Positions 50,968 through 60,894 of a stretch of 64,000 nt of DNA are shown piece after piece (the first letter of the stretch is position 1; each line of letters starts with the position of its first letter). The translations under genes were made by a program, and so were the position numbers. The stretch is from contig JALQPE010000174.1 of assembly GCA_030407315.1 (NCBI GenBank), forward strand, positions 62,001 to 126,000, written 5' to 3'. Source of the stretch: Asparagopsis taxiformis (lineage: Eukaryota; Rhodophyta; Florideophyceae; Bonnemaisoniales; Bonnemaisoniaceae). The notes below the pieces were generated by a model. That model was not told the origin of the DNA. It was given only the letters and a program-made list of their open reading frames with translations, and ran no database searches.

Positions 50968-52389
50968 TCAAGGTACGCTACGACGCATGTGGTATCTCGA
51001 CGACGGTTCAACACTGAGAGCATGCGCCATGGTGGGTCTGTCAAGAGCGCGTCCATTGAGGAGCGACGATTGTCTATCCAGACCTCGAGGTGGAATGGAC
51101 ACCGTGGTTGGAGAAAGACTTTCCGAACGCAGTGGACGAGGATAACTGCCAGCTCTGATCTTAACCGACGATGCGGACGGAAGATGTGCATCAGCTATAT
51201 CGCATTCCTCCGGTCCTTCTGACGTCGACGCATGCGACAGTTTCGCACTCGGTGATTTCGGCGCCGGCACGCCAAGAGAGTCTAAGATGAGATCTCGCAC
51301 TTCGAAAACAGCATTATTTCGTGGCGCAGCAGCGATCGTCGCACGCATCTGTGCGATTTGTTCGGATGAAATCGCTGCTGCTTCCGCAGCTTCTGACACG
51401 ACCATACCGACGCGTTCGCGTCGGACCCAGTCCAATACGTCGAGTTCCTGTTTCATAACGCCGCCTTCCTGGCACACGAGGACGCAGGGGAGGCCGGATA
51501 CGAAGGCCTCGGATACCACACCGGGGCCAGGTTTGCCGATGAGAACATCGGACATCTGCATGTACAACGGGACCTGGTTGGTGAAGCCGGTGATGAACAG
51601 CGTTTGATTGGGGCGTTTGCGGCGTGTGAGACGATCGTGAAGTAGTTTATTTCGGCCGCAGACAGCGATGATATTCACAGCATGTTTCTTGTCGCGATGG
51701 GTGAGATGGTGGACCAGGGAGGTCATGAGATCTGTTGGGGGCGCGCCTCCGAAAAGCAAGAGGAATGTTTGGAGCGTAGGATCAAAATCCATGGCGGCTG
51801 CTGTACCAAGACGATGTTCGAGCGTGGCGAGAGTGTAGAAGCGCGGGGCGACCACCATACCGGATGTGCGGGTGACGCACATGGAAGCGGATGGAGAGTC
51901 AGGCGGGAGGTATCCGTTGACGAGTGCTTGTGAATAGGCGACGTCGGTACCGGTGACAAGGTGTTGTCTGACATGCTGAATCCAGGGATGGACGTTGGTG
52001 TGCGAAAAGTCGGTGAGAACGGTAAAGAGTTTAACATGAGATGGGAGAGTTTCAGCGAAGACGGAGTTGAGAATGGGGATAAAGGAAACGACGGTCGTTA
52101 GATCGGGATGGCGGGGCCATTGTGCGCGGAATTTTGCACGAAGCGAGGGCAGGACGAGTGGGAAGAAAGCTTGCACGGCATTGTGCAAAACGTCGATGAG
52201 GGATAGAGCGTTGTAGGATAAAAGTACGTTATAAAGCCTATCTCCAGGTCCTGCACCAGCCAAAGCGGCAGCGTCGATGGTATCTACAATGATAGCGGGA
52301 ATGGAAGAGAGGAGGAGTTGGAGAGCGTTTGCGGAAGCTTTGTGACCGCCGCCACCGCTTCCATACAAGAGCAAGACACGTTGGGGCAT
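50968..52389 (-). CDS. GT28 family diacylglycerol glycosyltransferase, MGDG-synthase-like (473 aa)
   Basis: A MurG-like GT-B enzyme. The N-terminus is VLLLYGSGGGGHKASANALQ, matching the GGGH(xx)A start of MGDG synthases. Then come FTVLTDFSHTNVHPWI (acceptor region), TFLLLFGGAPPTDLM (second Rossmann Gly loop) and DVLIGKPGPGVVSEAFVSGL, the UDP-sugar site (family: T.AGPGTI.EA..). The C-terminal about 85 residues are Ser/Pro-rich. In plastids the family makes galactolipid, but this protein begins at the catalytic domain with no transit peptide, so it may work in cytosol, envelope or ER. Donor (UDP-Gal or UDP-Glc) is not decided. Lys replaces the usual Ala/Thr before PGPG. Confidence 0.88.
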   Translation of the reverse strand: MPQRVLLLYGSGGGGHKASANALQLLLSSIPAIIVDTIDAAALAGAGPGDRLYNVLLSYNALSLIDVLHNAVQAFFPLVLPSLRAKFRAQWPRHPDLTTVVSFIPILNSVFAETLPSHVKLFTVLTDFSHTNVHPWIQHVRQHLVTGTDVAYSQALVNGYLPPDSPSASMCVTRTSGMVVAPRFYTLATLEHRLGTAAAMDFDPTLQTFLLLFGGAPPTDLMTSLVHHLTHRDKKHAVNIIAVCGRNKLLHDRLTRRKRPNQTLFITGFTNQVPLYMQMSDVLIGKPGPGVVSEAFVSGLPCVLVCQEGGVMKQELDVLDWVRRERVGMVVSEAAEAAAISSEQIAQMRATIAAAPRNNAVFEVRDLILDSLGVPAPKSPSAKLSHASTSEGPEECDIADAHLPSASSVKIRAGSYPRPLRSESLSPTTVSIPPRGLDRQSSLLNGRALDRPTMAHALSVEPSSRYHMRRSVP

Positions 52390-52488
52390 GGCGGCGACGG
52401 GGAACGTTGAGACGATATACTGCGACGAGTGTCGAAGAAGACGAGTTGGTTGATGAGTTGTTTTTGAAAGCGTTGCAACGTGGCCACG

Positions 52489-54891
52489 TTAAATGTCGGA
52501 CAAATCGAGTTGAGAAAATCGATTTGCACCGGCGCGCATTCTGGACACAACTCGTTGGTATCGGGCGGCTGCCAATTTGACAAACAAATTTGCGCGACCG
52601 CTCGTCGAAATCATCGCTCGTATTTCGCGGCAAATGGCCACCAACCACTCATCGCCGCCACGAATATTCTTCTCCTCCTCACGTTCGCGCAGTCGAACAG
52701 CGCACGACAACACATCCAACAATAGTAGCACCCGTTCCGCTCGTTCCGCACAAAGCCGAGCAATTGCACACGCCTTCTCGAGACTGTGCGCTCCCAACAA
52801 TGCGCATGCGCACAGCAGTGTGCATTGGTCGCTCCGCGTCAGAGCGCGTTCCGCATGTAGCACCGCTCGTTCCACCAGTCGCTCGTATGTGGCCTCGTCC
52901 AATCCGCTCCGCGCTTCTCCGACATTCACAATGATTAGTTCTAATGCCGTAAACTGTTCACGTGCTGACACAATGTCTTCGTACAGCGCGAAAGCCGCTG
53001 CCAAATTGTCGTACAACACCTCGCGTGCACCCGTGGCCGCCGCCGTAGATGCGACCTGCAGTCGTAATCGCAGCGCCAGTTGTGCGCAAACCGACGACAG
53101 TCGCTTCACACAATCTCCTGCAAAATGAAGAATCTCTCCAGCATTTCCACCGCGCACAGCAAGCCGCAATGTGGCCATCACCAGAGATGGCATCGTAATA
53201 GCCACTCTCTTCTCCCCACCGCGCCACAGTTGTCCACGTAATGCTTTGTACAATTCAAGCGCTCGATCAATGTCCGAACTGTCGCAAAGATACACAATCC
53301 GTGCAACAAGCTCCTGCTCCTTTTCAAAACCCGCATCAACCTTTGCAACCTCCTTGACAACCACCTCACGCGCCGGCAGAACTGCGAAAAGGTATTCGTG
53401 ATGATACGATACTGTTCCCACGTCAAACCCATTGTCCACTACTTGCTCTACAACACCGTCCCCCACAAGAGGTGCTACATACTTGAACAATTTGCCGAGT
53501 GTATCGATATCTGATATACATGCCTCGTAACCCTTGCTACAAACCAACACCCGCGCCGCTAGTTCGCGCTGACGATCATACGATAGGAATCTCTGCAACA
53601 CCACAAAATTTTCCAGTTGTAGAACACTTCCCACCGAGCGAAATTGCTCAAGAGGCATTACGAGCACTTTCATTGCCAAACGCTCATCATCACCGGTCAG
53701 CGTGCCATCCGCATCATCCACTGCGAATCGAAGAATATCGTCCACATACTCCAGACGTAGCTCCGCCTGCAATGCAAACGCCATCAGCGATTCATATATT
53801 CGTAGCCGATCGGTCAAACCAAGAGAGCTTCCCTGCCTCTTCGCTACTGTGGGAAGGTGTCTCCTGAACACGACAAAAGCTCCCGCTTTTCGCGTCGCAG
53901 CTGCTGCCGCCTCAGAACTTGCGGCAAATTTTCGTAAGCGGTCAATGATAGACACCAATATTGTTCGCATATTCACACCTTTCACCAACTGCGTGCAGGT
54001 CTTCATAAAAGCTTCAAGTGTCTCAAGCTGAAACTCATCTGGAAAAACCTGCGCGACACAGTCGGCAAGATACTCTTGAGCGATAGCGTCATTGCAGCTA
54101 ACAATTTGTTCCAGTATAGCCGGCAGCACGCTCTCGCGATACACTTCTATACTGGAACCGACAAGTCGACTAAGTGTGGCAATGTTGCTTCCAACCAACA
54201 ATCGCAACTCCATTCTCTCCTTCTCCCGTAGCTCCATTTCGCGCGCGGATGAATCGTGCTGCATACGAACCCAGAGACGGTTCATCTCTGTAAAATTGCG
54301 AATGACAAAGGCAATACTATCCTGTACGGTGCCACCACTTTCATCCGCATCCGGCTTTCCCTGGGCCAAACCTGCATCGGGTAGTTTATCCTTCATCATT
54401 TGGGCGAGATAGGCGCGCAAAAAGAGGCCCCTCTGTGGATGCTGCACACCGGCGCACATTTCCACAAGATCCCTCAAGACGTCTTTCGCAGGCGCCTGCA
54501 AGCTTTTCACGTACACGGAGCCGGCGGTGACAAGGAGATACAACCTGGGCAACACGAGGGGGGTCTCCTGCACACGTTCGTAGAGCTCGAGAACGGGAGC
54601 GCCTCGTCGCGCACTTTCCATGACGTACATTTCGAGCAAACGAAGCTCGGCGCATACGGAAAGATAGACATCGTAGTAGGCCTTTGGGGAGAGCTCGGAG
54701 GCAGCATTAGAGCGGAGCTCTGCGGCCACATCGGCGGCAATTTTGACAGCGTCGTCCAAGCGATCGGCGTCAAGTGCGCGACGAAGACGCTGCGCTTTGA
54801 GACGGACAGATGCGGTGGATTCTCTGTGATGGCGACCTTCGTCGATCCGGGCTGTCTCGCCTGCCAGCGCGCCGCTCGCGGCTACCGGCAT
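52489..54891 (-). CDS. VPS35: VPS35, retromer core subunit (800 aa)
   Basis: An alpha-solenoid subunit of the retromer, which recycles sorting receptors from endosomes to the Golgi with VPS26 and VPS29. Conserved VPS35 segments are obvious: LPRLYLLVTAGSVYVKSLQA, DLVEMCAGVQHPQRGLFLRA, FTEMNRLWVRMQHDSSARE, ELRLLVGSNIATLSRLVG and VFPDEFQLETLEAFMKTC. Length equals the human protein (796). Full coding sequence in one exon. The N-terminus (about 35 residues) is more variable. It runs divergently from the lumenal hydrolase-like gene. Confidence 0.97.
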   Translation of the reverse strand: MPVAASGALAGETARIDEGRHHRESTASVRLKAQRLRRALDADRLDDAVKIAADVAAELRSNAASELSPKAYYDVYLSVCAELRLLEMYVMESARRGAPVLELYERVQETPLVLPRLYLLVTAGSVYVKSLQAPAKDVLRDLVEMCAGVQHPQRGLFLRAYLAQMMKDKLPDAGLAQGKPDADESGGTVQDSIAFVIRNFTEMNRLWVRMQHDSSAREMELREKERMELRLLVGSNIATLSRLVGSSIEVYRESVLPAILEQIVSCNDAIAQEYLADCVAQVFPDEFQLETLEAFMKTCTQLVKGVNMRTILVSIIDRLRKFAASSEAAAAATRKAGAFVVFRRHLPTVAKRQGSSLGLTDRLRIYESLMAFALQAELRLEYVDDILRFAVDDADGTLTGDDERLAMKVLVMPLEQFRSVGSVLQLENFVVLQRFLSYDRQRELAARVLVCSKGYEACISDIDTLGKLFKYVAPLVGDGVVEQVVDNGFDVGTVSYHHEYLFAVLPAREVVVKEVAKVDAGFEKEQELVARIVYLCDSSDIDRALELYKALRGQLWRGGEKRVAITMPSLVMATLRLAVRGGNAGEILHFAGDCVKRLSSVCAQLALRLRLQVASTAAATGAREVLYDNLAAAFALYEDIVSAREQFTALELIIVNVGEARSGLDEATYERLVERAVLHAERALTRSDQCTLLCACALLGAHSLEKACAIARLCAERAERVLLLLDVLSCAVRLREREEEKNIRGGDEWLVAICREIRAMISTSGRANLFVKLAAARYQRVVSRMRAGANRFSQLDLSDI

Positions 54892-55913
54892 CTCGACGCA
54901 ACATGCACGGTGGGATGCGGAGCGTTATGGCGGCGGAATGACGCTGGTGGGACGCTATGGACTGGCGGCAAAGATGGATAGCGTGGCAGGCAGCGTTGAC
55001 AATTACAACAATTTGGGCGATATTTTCGGAAATTTTTTGGTCATCACATGAAGAGGGCGAGTGTTGCCGAGTGAAGCACGTGCCGCGACGCAACGCAACG
55101 CGACGTACATCGACACAATTGCTACTCAAGACGACGTGTAGCCACCTCGTCAACATCAAACACGTTTGTACGCGTGATGCACCTTTGGAACATGGCGTCA
55201 ATGGCTTTTATACTTTACAGTGACCATTTTCGTACACTATGTTACCGATACCGTTACATCATTGATCCCAAAATTGTGTACGTAGATCCTTGATGGAAAC
55301 CTGTTTTCAATCAGCTAAGTATAGAACGGAATTCAAAGGGTTACCTTAACGTGTGCATCGAAAACTTGCAAACTCGTGTCTTCAACAAGTGCCCGCTCAA
55401 TTCATTCCACTGTATAATGGCGGAGCCGACGCCTCGCTTAAAACTTACACACTTTGTCGAATAAAACCATCACTCTTTGCACACAACCGACCCGCGCACC
55501 ACCTGCAACCGAAACTCAACATGGACGGAGGATGGTTGCAGAGGTCCAGGGATGAACAAATCAGGCCTCCCAGTCTATCTTTCCGACTGTGTCGAGCGTT
55601 TTCCAGGTTGCTGGCTCATTTTGAATGCCAACGTACAAGTCGGGCGTGTCCGTGCGTCTAAGGGACAATCCATTCAAACTTTTTGATTATCACCTCTAAA
55701 ATACTGTACGCCGCCAACTGTCCAATCCAATCCCAGATCTCCGCGTCGAGATCAGCCGCCGCCAAAAGTGCCCCGTCCTCATCAATTGAGCATCAAACTC
55801 CATCCTCCGCTCATCATTTCCACCTCTACATGGCAATCCAACCTACCACGCCTGACACTTGACAGGGTCCTAGAACAACTTTTCTCATCTTACTAGTTGT
55901 TCTCGTAAATACC
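54892..55913. other. 1-kb divergent intergenic region
   Basis: Between VPS35 (-) and the lumenal hydrolase-like gene (+). Apart from the weak two-exon candidate at 55417-55686 I see nothing coding. Confidence 0.45.
55417..55686 (+). CDS. possible small two-exon gene, weakly supported
   Basis: An ATG at 55417 begins MAEPTPRLKLTHFVE followed by TAA. About 110 bp further, another frame reads GLPVYLSDCVERFPGCWLIL and NANVQVGRVRASKGQSIQTF with TGA at 55684. Both look protein-like, and a short intron between them (donor near GTCGAA, acceptor among several AGs at 55540-55572) would join them. The donor is poor and no homologue comes to mind. Confidence 0.22.
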
Positions 55914-57026
55914 ATGACAATCACAACGTTTGTCTCACACTCCAAACTCTTCTTCAACAAATCAACTTTTCAACGTTCCACCAACTTCAAGTCAGAATCC
56001 AAGCCCGTCATCGTATCCACTTTGCGCCAACCAAAGCGTCCACACAAGCCTGAGTTTCAGGTGTCACGACGCGATGCTTTGAAAGCGGCAGTGGGAGTTT
56101 TGGGTGGATTAGCGGCGACACTATTCGATACAAAGCCAGCTTCCGCAGTATGTGGCGAACCAGACCCATTCTATGCCCATTTTCTGGATTGGGAAGAGGC
56201 GCTCGCCAGCGGGCCGGACGGCCGCCAAATACATTACAAACTAATTGGAACACTCAAGAAAGAGGAAAAAGCCAAGAAATATCCCGTTGTTTACATCGGC
56301 GATGCGGGTGTGGGATTGGCGTCTGGAGAAACGCTCGAGCTGCTCGGCAATTCGGATAGACGCATATTGTTTGTTGATTTCCTTGGCGTTGGAGAATCAG
56401 ATAAATTGCGACTTCCAATATCTGGATTAGGACGTACCGACGCGGTTACTACAGCATGTGATGAAATACTCGCAGCATTGAGAGATTCCAGAATAATATC
56501 CAAGCCGAACAAAAACAAGACCAGGACCGTGCAGCCTGTTCATGTGGTGGCTGCAGGTTTCGGAATTGACATCGCCGCCGAGTTGCTCAAGAGAGTAACT
56601 TCGGAAACAAACGCTCTGGCTTCTGAGCTGCGCATTGCATCTTTTTCTGCTGAGGGATGGGCGCCTCTCCCCATCAAGCGAGACCAAGATATAAATTTCT
56701 CCGTTCTGGGCGGAGACCGCGCTTGCATGGCTGAAGCAGCTGAACAGGGCAACCTCGACATCTCGCAGAAGTTCTATTCAAATTCCAGTGCTGCTAAACA
56801 AGGTAATTTTGACTCAGTTCTCCAGACCATCTCAGATACAGTGCCTACGCTGATGCTGAAAACGTCAGATACAAAGCCGTTTGGAGAAAAGTTGAGGGGT
56901 AAGTTCTACACAGAATCGACTATAGAGGGAAGTGGAAGACTGGCTCATCTTTCCAATACAGAGGCTTGTTTGCATGCACTTGACGACTTTTTCAGCAAGG
57001 CAGAAGACAGCAACCCGAAAGCTTGA
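55914..57026 (+). CDS. thylakoid-lumen alpha/beta-hydrolase-like protein lacking the nucleophile (370 aa)
   Basis: A Ser/Phe/Lys-rich transit-like leader (MTITTFVSHSKLFFNKSTFQ) is followed by SRRDALKAAVGVLGGLAATL and an ASA cleavage site, i.e. a thylakoid Tat signal at about residues 50-79. The mature part resembles proline iminopeptidase-type alpha/beta-hydrolases: VVYIGDAGVGLASG stands for the HGGPG oxyanion loop and ILFVDFLGVGESDK for the D.RG.G.S strand. At the nucleophile elbow, where GxSxG is expected, the sequence is VVAAGFGIDIAAE: Ser is replaced by Phe or lies outside register. It is therefore probably a non-catalytic scaffold or chaperone in the lumen; this is inference. Confidence 0.75.
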   Translation: MTITTFVSHSKLFFNKSTFQRSTNFKSESKPVIVSTLRQPKRPHKPEFQVSRRDALKAAVGVLGGLAATLFDTKPASAVCGEPDPFYAHFLDWEEALASGPDGRQIHYKLIGTLKKEEKAKKYPVVYIGDAGVGLASGETLELLGNSDRRILFVDFLGVGESDKLRLPISGLGRTDAVTTACDEILAALRDSRIISKPNKNKTRTVQPVHVVAAGFGIDIAAELLKRVTSETNALASELRIASFSAEGWAPLPIKRDQDINFSVLGGDRACMAEAAEQGNLDISQKFYSNSSAAKQGNFDSVLQTISDTVPTLMLKTSDTKPFGEKLRGKFYTESTIEGSGRLAHLSNTEACLHALDDFFSKAEDSNPKA

Positions 57027-57107
57027 GGCCTCGCAATAGATACCACTACGGTGACGTTTGTGTAATAGTGTTTACGAAAAAACCAACCACAACCCGCTGT
57101 AATTCCG

Positions 57108-58261
57108 TTAGCCGCTTTGCTGTTGGAATATCATTTCAACGTCTTCTGGCAATAGCGCGTACGTTTGGCCGCAAAATTCGCATGTGGCTGAAGACGCGTG
57201 AAAAGACAATACGTAGGAAGACAGATATATTAGGAAGTAGTTGGGGATTAAGTGCGTGCTCGAAGAGAATTTAGAGACGTACCTTCTATTTTCCCCTGCT
57301 CTTGAAGTAACTGTCGCACTTCTTGTTCCGGAATTAATGCAACAGTTCTCTTCACTCTGTCAACACCACATTTGCAATAGTATCTTGGGGATACAGAGGC
57401 AACTTTCATCGGAGATAGGTCTCGCATAAGATCTTCAACAATTTCATCTGGTGACCTCCCAGCACGCACCAACTCTGTCGGAGTACCAATTGCCCTCACA
57501 TTACGCTCCACAATCCTCGCAGTCTCCGCAGATGCACCAGGTAACAATTGCAGAAGATATCCACCTGCAGCAGTAACTTGACCATCCTTTCCGAGATATA
57601 TACCTGCGCCAAGTGCAGAAGGTATTTGCTCTGATTCTGATAGATAAACTGCCAAATCTTCTGCAACTTCACCACTGGAAATTTGAACGAGACCGGTGTA
57701 CGGACGCTTACTAAATGGACTATTTCGCACAACTGCCAAGACGCCTTTCCCAATCGCGCCCGACACATCAAGCCTTTTATCGTACGTAAGAGGTAGTTGT
57801 ACGGAAGCATTACCGACGTACCCTCGAACTTCTCCGTTGCCATTGGAAATAGCAGTAATACCCCTAATAGGGCCCGATCCACGAAACTCTATTTGCAATG
57901 TCTCACCATCCTTCTTTCCGCTACTTAGCAAAAGCGCGCAAATAAGGGTGCGACCGAAGGCAGTGGCAGCGACGGGAGTAGTGCGATGTAATCGATTGGC
58001 ACCGGATACAAGGCCTGTACAGGAGACGACGCGGCAGGCAACTTCGCCCGATGCAGATATGGTGCGAACCATTCTGTCACCCGGAACAGGTCCCTTGAGG
58101 AAGAGTGCTTCAAAGGGCAGAAGATCGTCTGCTGAAGCACACATGTGTGTTTGGGGCAGTACGACGCTGTGACGAAGTCGGCGGGGAGATGTGTGCGGTC
58201 GGCTACATTTGGCGGCAGAACTGGTGAGAGGAACTGGGGGAAGGAAGGCTGAGTTGGACAT
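57108..58261 (-). CDS. HSP33 redox-regulated chaperone, plastid-like leader, two exons (352 aa)
   Basis: HSP33 holdase, kept inactive by zinc-bound cysteines and switched on by oxidation. Core motifs: GPVPGDRMVRTISASGEVAC, TPVAATAFGRTLICALLLSS, GPIRGITAISNGNGEVRGYV. The zinc site needs CxC and CxxC. CxC is in YYCKCGVDRV near the end of exon 1. The unspliced frame ends in an unrelated tail without CxxC. A 95-nt intron at 57282-57188 (donor GAAG|GTACGT, branch CCTAAT, acceptor CTTCAG) joins to an 80-nt exon giving ATCEFCGQTYALLPEDVEMI and a stop at 57108, restoring CxxC. The leader (MSNSAFLPPVPLTSSAAKCS) suggests plastid import. Confidence 0.95.
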
Positions 58262-58704
58262 GATAGCAACGTTGTTTGCTGCGGAGAATTCTGGGATTGA
58301 AGCCAGTCGATGGCTTGTACGTATCCTAGATAAGAATCACTAGGATGATGACGCCGGTCGGTGGATTGAGATCATCAATGTTGAAAATCTGACCGAGATC
58401 TTCAGTCTTCAACGGCTACTGAGCGAAGGGCGGAGAAAATAATGACAAAGCAGGCGGCTACTAGAGATTACTGGTATCAATGAAAGTGTGAAATAACGGA
58501 TTTACACTAGAATGTGTTTCGTCGCTTGCCGAAGGTTTCGACTTGGGACTTGAGAACGCTGTCCGTCAACAAGTGCTCATTGGCGTCCGTTGCGACATTC
58601 CCGCTTTCTATCGCCCCAATGCCGCCGTTGTACAATCAGCATTGAAAGTTTTTACGAGTTCCGATCCACTACTGGCACTCCCCGTCGACGCGAACAATTC
58701 CACG

Positions 58705-59892
58705 ATGGATAACCGCGGCTTGGGCGCTCTCGGGCGCACAATCCGTTCTCTAGATGCATTTGCGCGTATGATGAAAGTGCCGGAAGACTTGCGAAATCCA
58801 TCCACAAGCGGTGGTACAATTTCCCTCATTTCCTTCATCGTCATCACAGTTCTCTTTCTCTCCGAGCTCACATCTTTTCTCACCCCGACGCGCACAACCA
58901 ACCTCTCCGTGGACAGCGGCGTCGGCGAGATACTGCGAATTCATCTCGATCTCGACTTTCCGCACATCAACTGTGAAATCATGGGCATAGACGCACTCGA
59001 TGTCGGCGGCAACATCCAATTAGAGATTACCAACCATCTGTACAAGCAGTCCATTGATCATAAAGGACATCCTGTGCGAGATTCTGTCCGTAGCCGACTT
59101 GTACGCCATCCCCCATCCAGTCCGTCGCCATCTCCTTTTCCAAACGGCTGTGGTCCCTGCATGGGGGCACAACAATCGCCCGACCAGTGCTGTAATACAT
59201 GCGCTTCAGTTCGAGAGGCGTACGAAAAACGCGGCTGGCTGCTTACAGACTTGAAGACGGTGCCACAATGCGTCAGAGAAGGGGTGACCTCGCTCACTCC
59301 AGGCCAATTCGATCCTGATCATGGGTGCAATGTTCACGGCTACATCGAGATTTCAAAGGTGGCCGGTCGCATTCATATTACTCCAGGCCACTCTTTTCAG
59401 TTCCATGGAAGAACTTTACACGATCTTAGCGTGCTGAAGAACCACCAACTGGACCTCAGCCATCACATCAGAAAGTTGTCTTTCGGTGATCCATACCCAG
59501 GGCAAACAAATCCACTCGATGGTGTTCGACAAGTTGCGCGAACGGATGAGGACAAAATGGGTCAGCACGAGTATTTTATTCGCATAGTTCCCACAACATA
59601 TTTGCGACGTTTTGGAAAACCGCTGAGAACGAATCAGTATTCCCAAAGTTACTTCTTTCGAAAAAGTGATCCCAACAAGGGCGGTCAACTAATTCCGGGA
59701 CTTTTTCTCAGCTACGATCTAAGTCCGATACATATTGAAGTGGATGAATCACGCAAGTCATTCTTCCACTTTCTGGTACAATTGTGCGCAATCATTGGAG
59801 GCGTTTTTACTGTTGCATCTATGCTATCCACGTTTATGGATGATGTCGTGCTGAAAGCGTATCGTAAGCGGCAAACGGGTAAACTTTTATAG
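58705..59892 (+). CDS. ERGIC3/Erv46-like ER-Golgi cargo receptor (395 aa)
   Basis: A COPII-vesicle membrane protein that works with Erv41 in ER-Golgi transport and retrieval. ATG 58705 begins MDNRGLGALGRTIRSLDAFA, then KVPEDLRNPSTSGGTISLIS, the typical start of the first membrane helix. The lumenal domain has LDFPHINCEIMGIDALDVGG, a CxxC...CC...C cluster (CGPCMGAQQSPDQCCNTC), and GCNVHGYIEISKVAGRIHIT. The C-terminal membrane helix (FLVQLCAIIGGVFTVASMLS) is followed by a short Lys/Arg tail. Gly/Ser/Pro-rich insert at 130-145 is lineage-specific. The frame extends upstream without ATG and is not counted. Confidence 0.95.
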   Translation: MDNRGLGALGRTIRSLDAFARMMKVPEDLRNPSTSGGTISLISFIVITVLFLSELTSFLTPTRTTNLSVDSGVGEILRIHLDLDFPHINCEIMGIDALDVGGNIQLEITNHLYKQSIDHKGHPVRDSVRSRLVRHPPSSPSPSPFPNGCGPCMGAQQSPDQCCNTCASVREAYEKRGWLLTDLKTVPQCVREGVTSLTPGQFDPDHGCNVHGYIEISKVAGRIHITPGHSFQFHGRTLHDLSVLKNHQLDLSHHIRKLSFGDPYPGQTNPLDGVRQVARTDEDKMGQHEYFIRIVPTTYLRRFGKPLRTNQYSQSYFFRKSDPNKGGQLIPGLFLSYDLSPIHIEVDESRKSFFHFLVQLCAIIGGVFTVASMLSTFMDDVVLKAYRKRQTGKLL

Positions 59893-60894
59893 CACAGACG
59901 TGTTTGTAAAATTGTATATTGTATCTTGCATTGCTAGCGCGTTGATCGTGAACAGCGAGTGATCAACCGCGCGGAGACTGTCTGGTGACGTGATCGACCC
60001 GAGGTAAATTACTCTGATAAAGTATTAATAGATGCGTTGAAATTGTTCCTACCAGACGCGCTTTCCTGTCTCTCTCGAATCTTTGTCATTACAGAACACC
60101 CTTTCTGTCAATTGTACCCAGGTCCGCACATGCACTGCCCGACAATACTTCACCGAAAAACCAGCTCACCGCGAATTGGTTACGCTTGGATGAATTAAAC
60201 CTGCGGCTTACCCGGCTTCAGTGGCACCATACGCACAAATTGAGAGTATCCTCCATCCTCGGGTGTGTTGAAAGCGATCTATCAGGTAGTGCCAAGACGA
60301 ATTGGCTACGGAGACTTGCTTGACCTTTATAATTCACGCCCCTTTTATGTGAAGAATCTTCCATCGAATCTGAAGCGTGAATCCATACAAATACACAATA
60401 TTTGGAACGAGTCCAACTGCTCAGGTAGTGCGTGATGGCGGGTCTCATGATCCAATGTCCATTAATCTGGAGCAACTATAAATAATTCGCACCCCATACT
60501 GCGTGACCAAGCGCCCTTCAATGAGTCATTTCGTTTAAAACGACATCGCAATGTCACGCTTGCTTCCCATCACAGAGCACCAGTACCATTGATACCGATC
60601 CTTACAACTATTCACCTCTGTTAGCGGCTCAAAACAAGATAGGGATGTTCTGCTGTTTCACGTCTCACCGACTGATTCGTATGCATTCGATGTCTGGTGT
60701 GAATTCGATGACCTATCCATCAACTCGGTATTTCAAACATGCAGCTCTCTATGTGACCCCTCGAGGCAATCATGTCCCCCTCACAACTTTTCTGCAACTT
60801 TCTCGACAAGACATGCCGCAACGCGTATATAACAAGCGAACATCTCATCAATTGAGACGACTCCAAACTCGTATAATTACCTTGGGCAGCAAGT
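59893..60894. other. 1-kb intergenic region
   Basis: Between ERGIC3 (+) and the haloperoxidase-like gene (+). Other than the weak terminal-exon candidate at 60195-60278, short frames only. Confidence 0.45.
60195..60278 (-). CDS. possible terminal exon of an unidentified minus-strand gene
   Basis: After an acceptor-like CCTGATAG, the minus strand reads IAFNTPEDGGYSQFVRMVPL, then KPGKPQV and TAA. The sequence is compact and protein-like, loosely like the C-terminal GGYTR region of bL17 ribosomal proteins, but too short to assign. Upstream exons are not resolved; a frame at 60218-60475 could contribute. Confidence 0.28.
   Translation of the reverse strand: MAFNTPEDGGYSQFVRMVPLKPGKPQV

Noticed and set aside
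55914..57026. Active proline iminopeptidase
   Set aside because: HGGPG and GxSxG motifs are both changed; without the nucleophile Ser the name would mislead.
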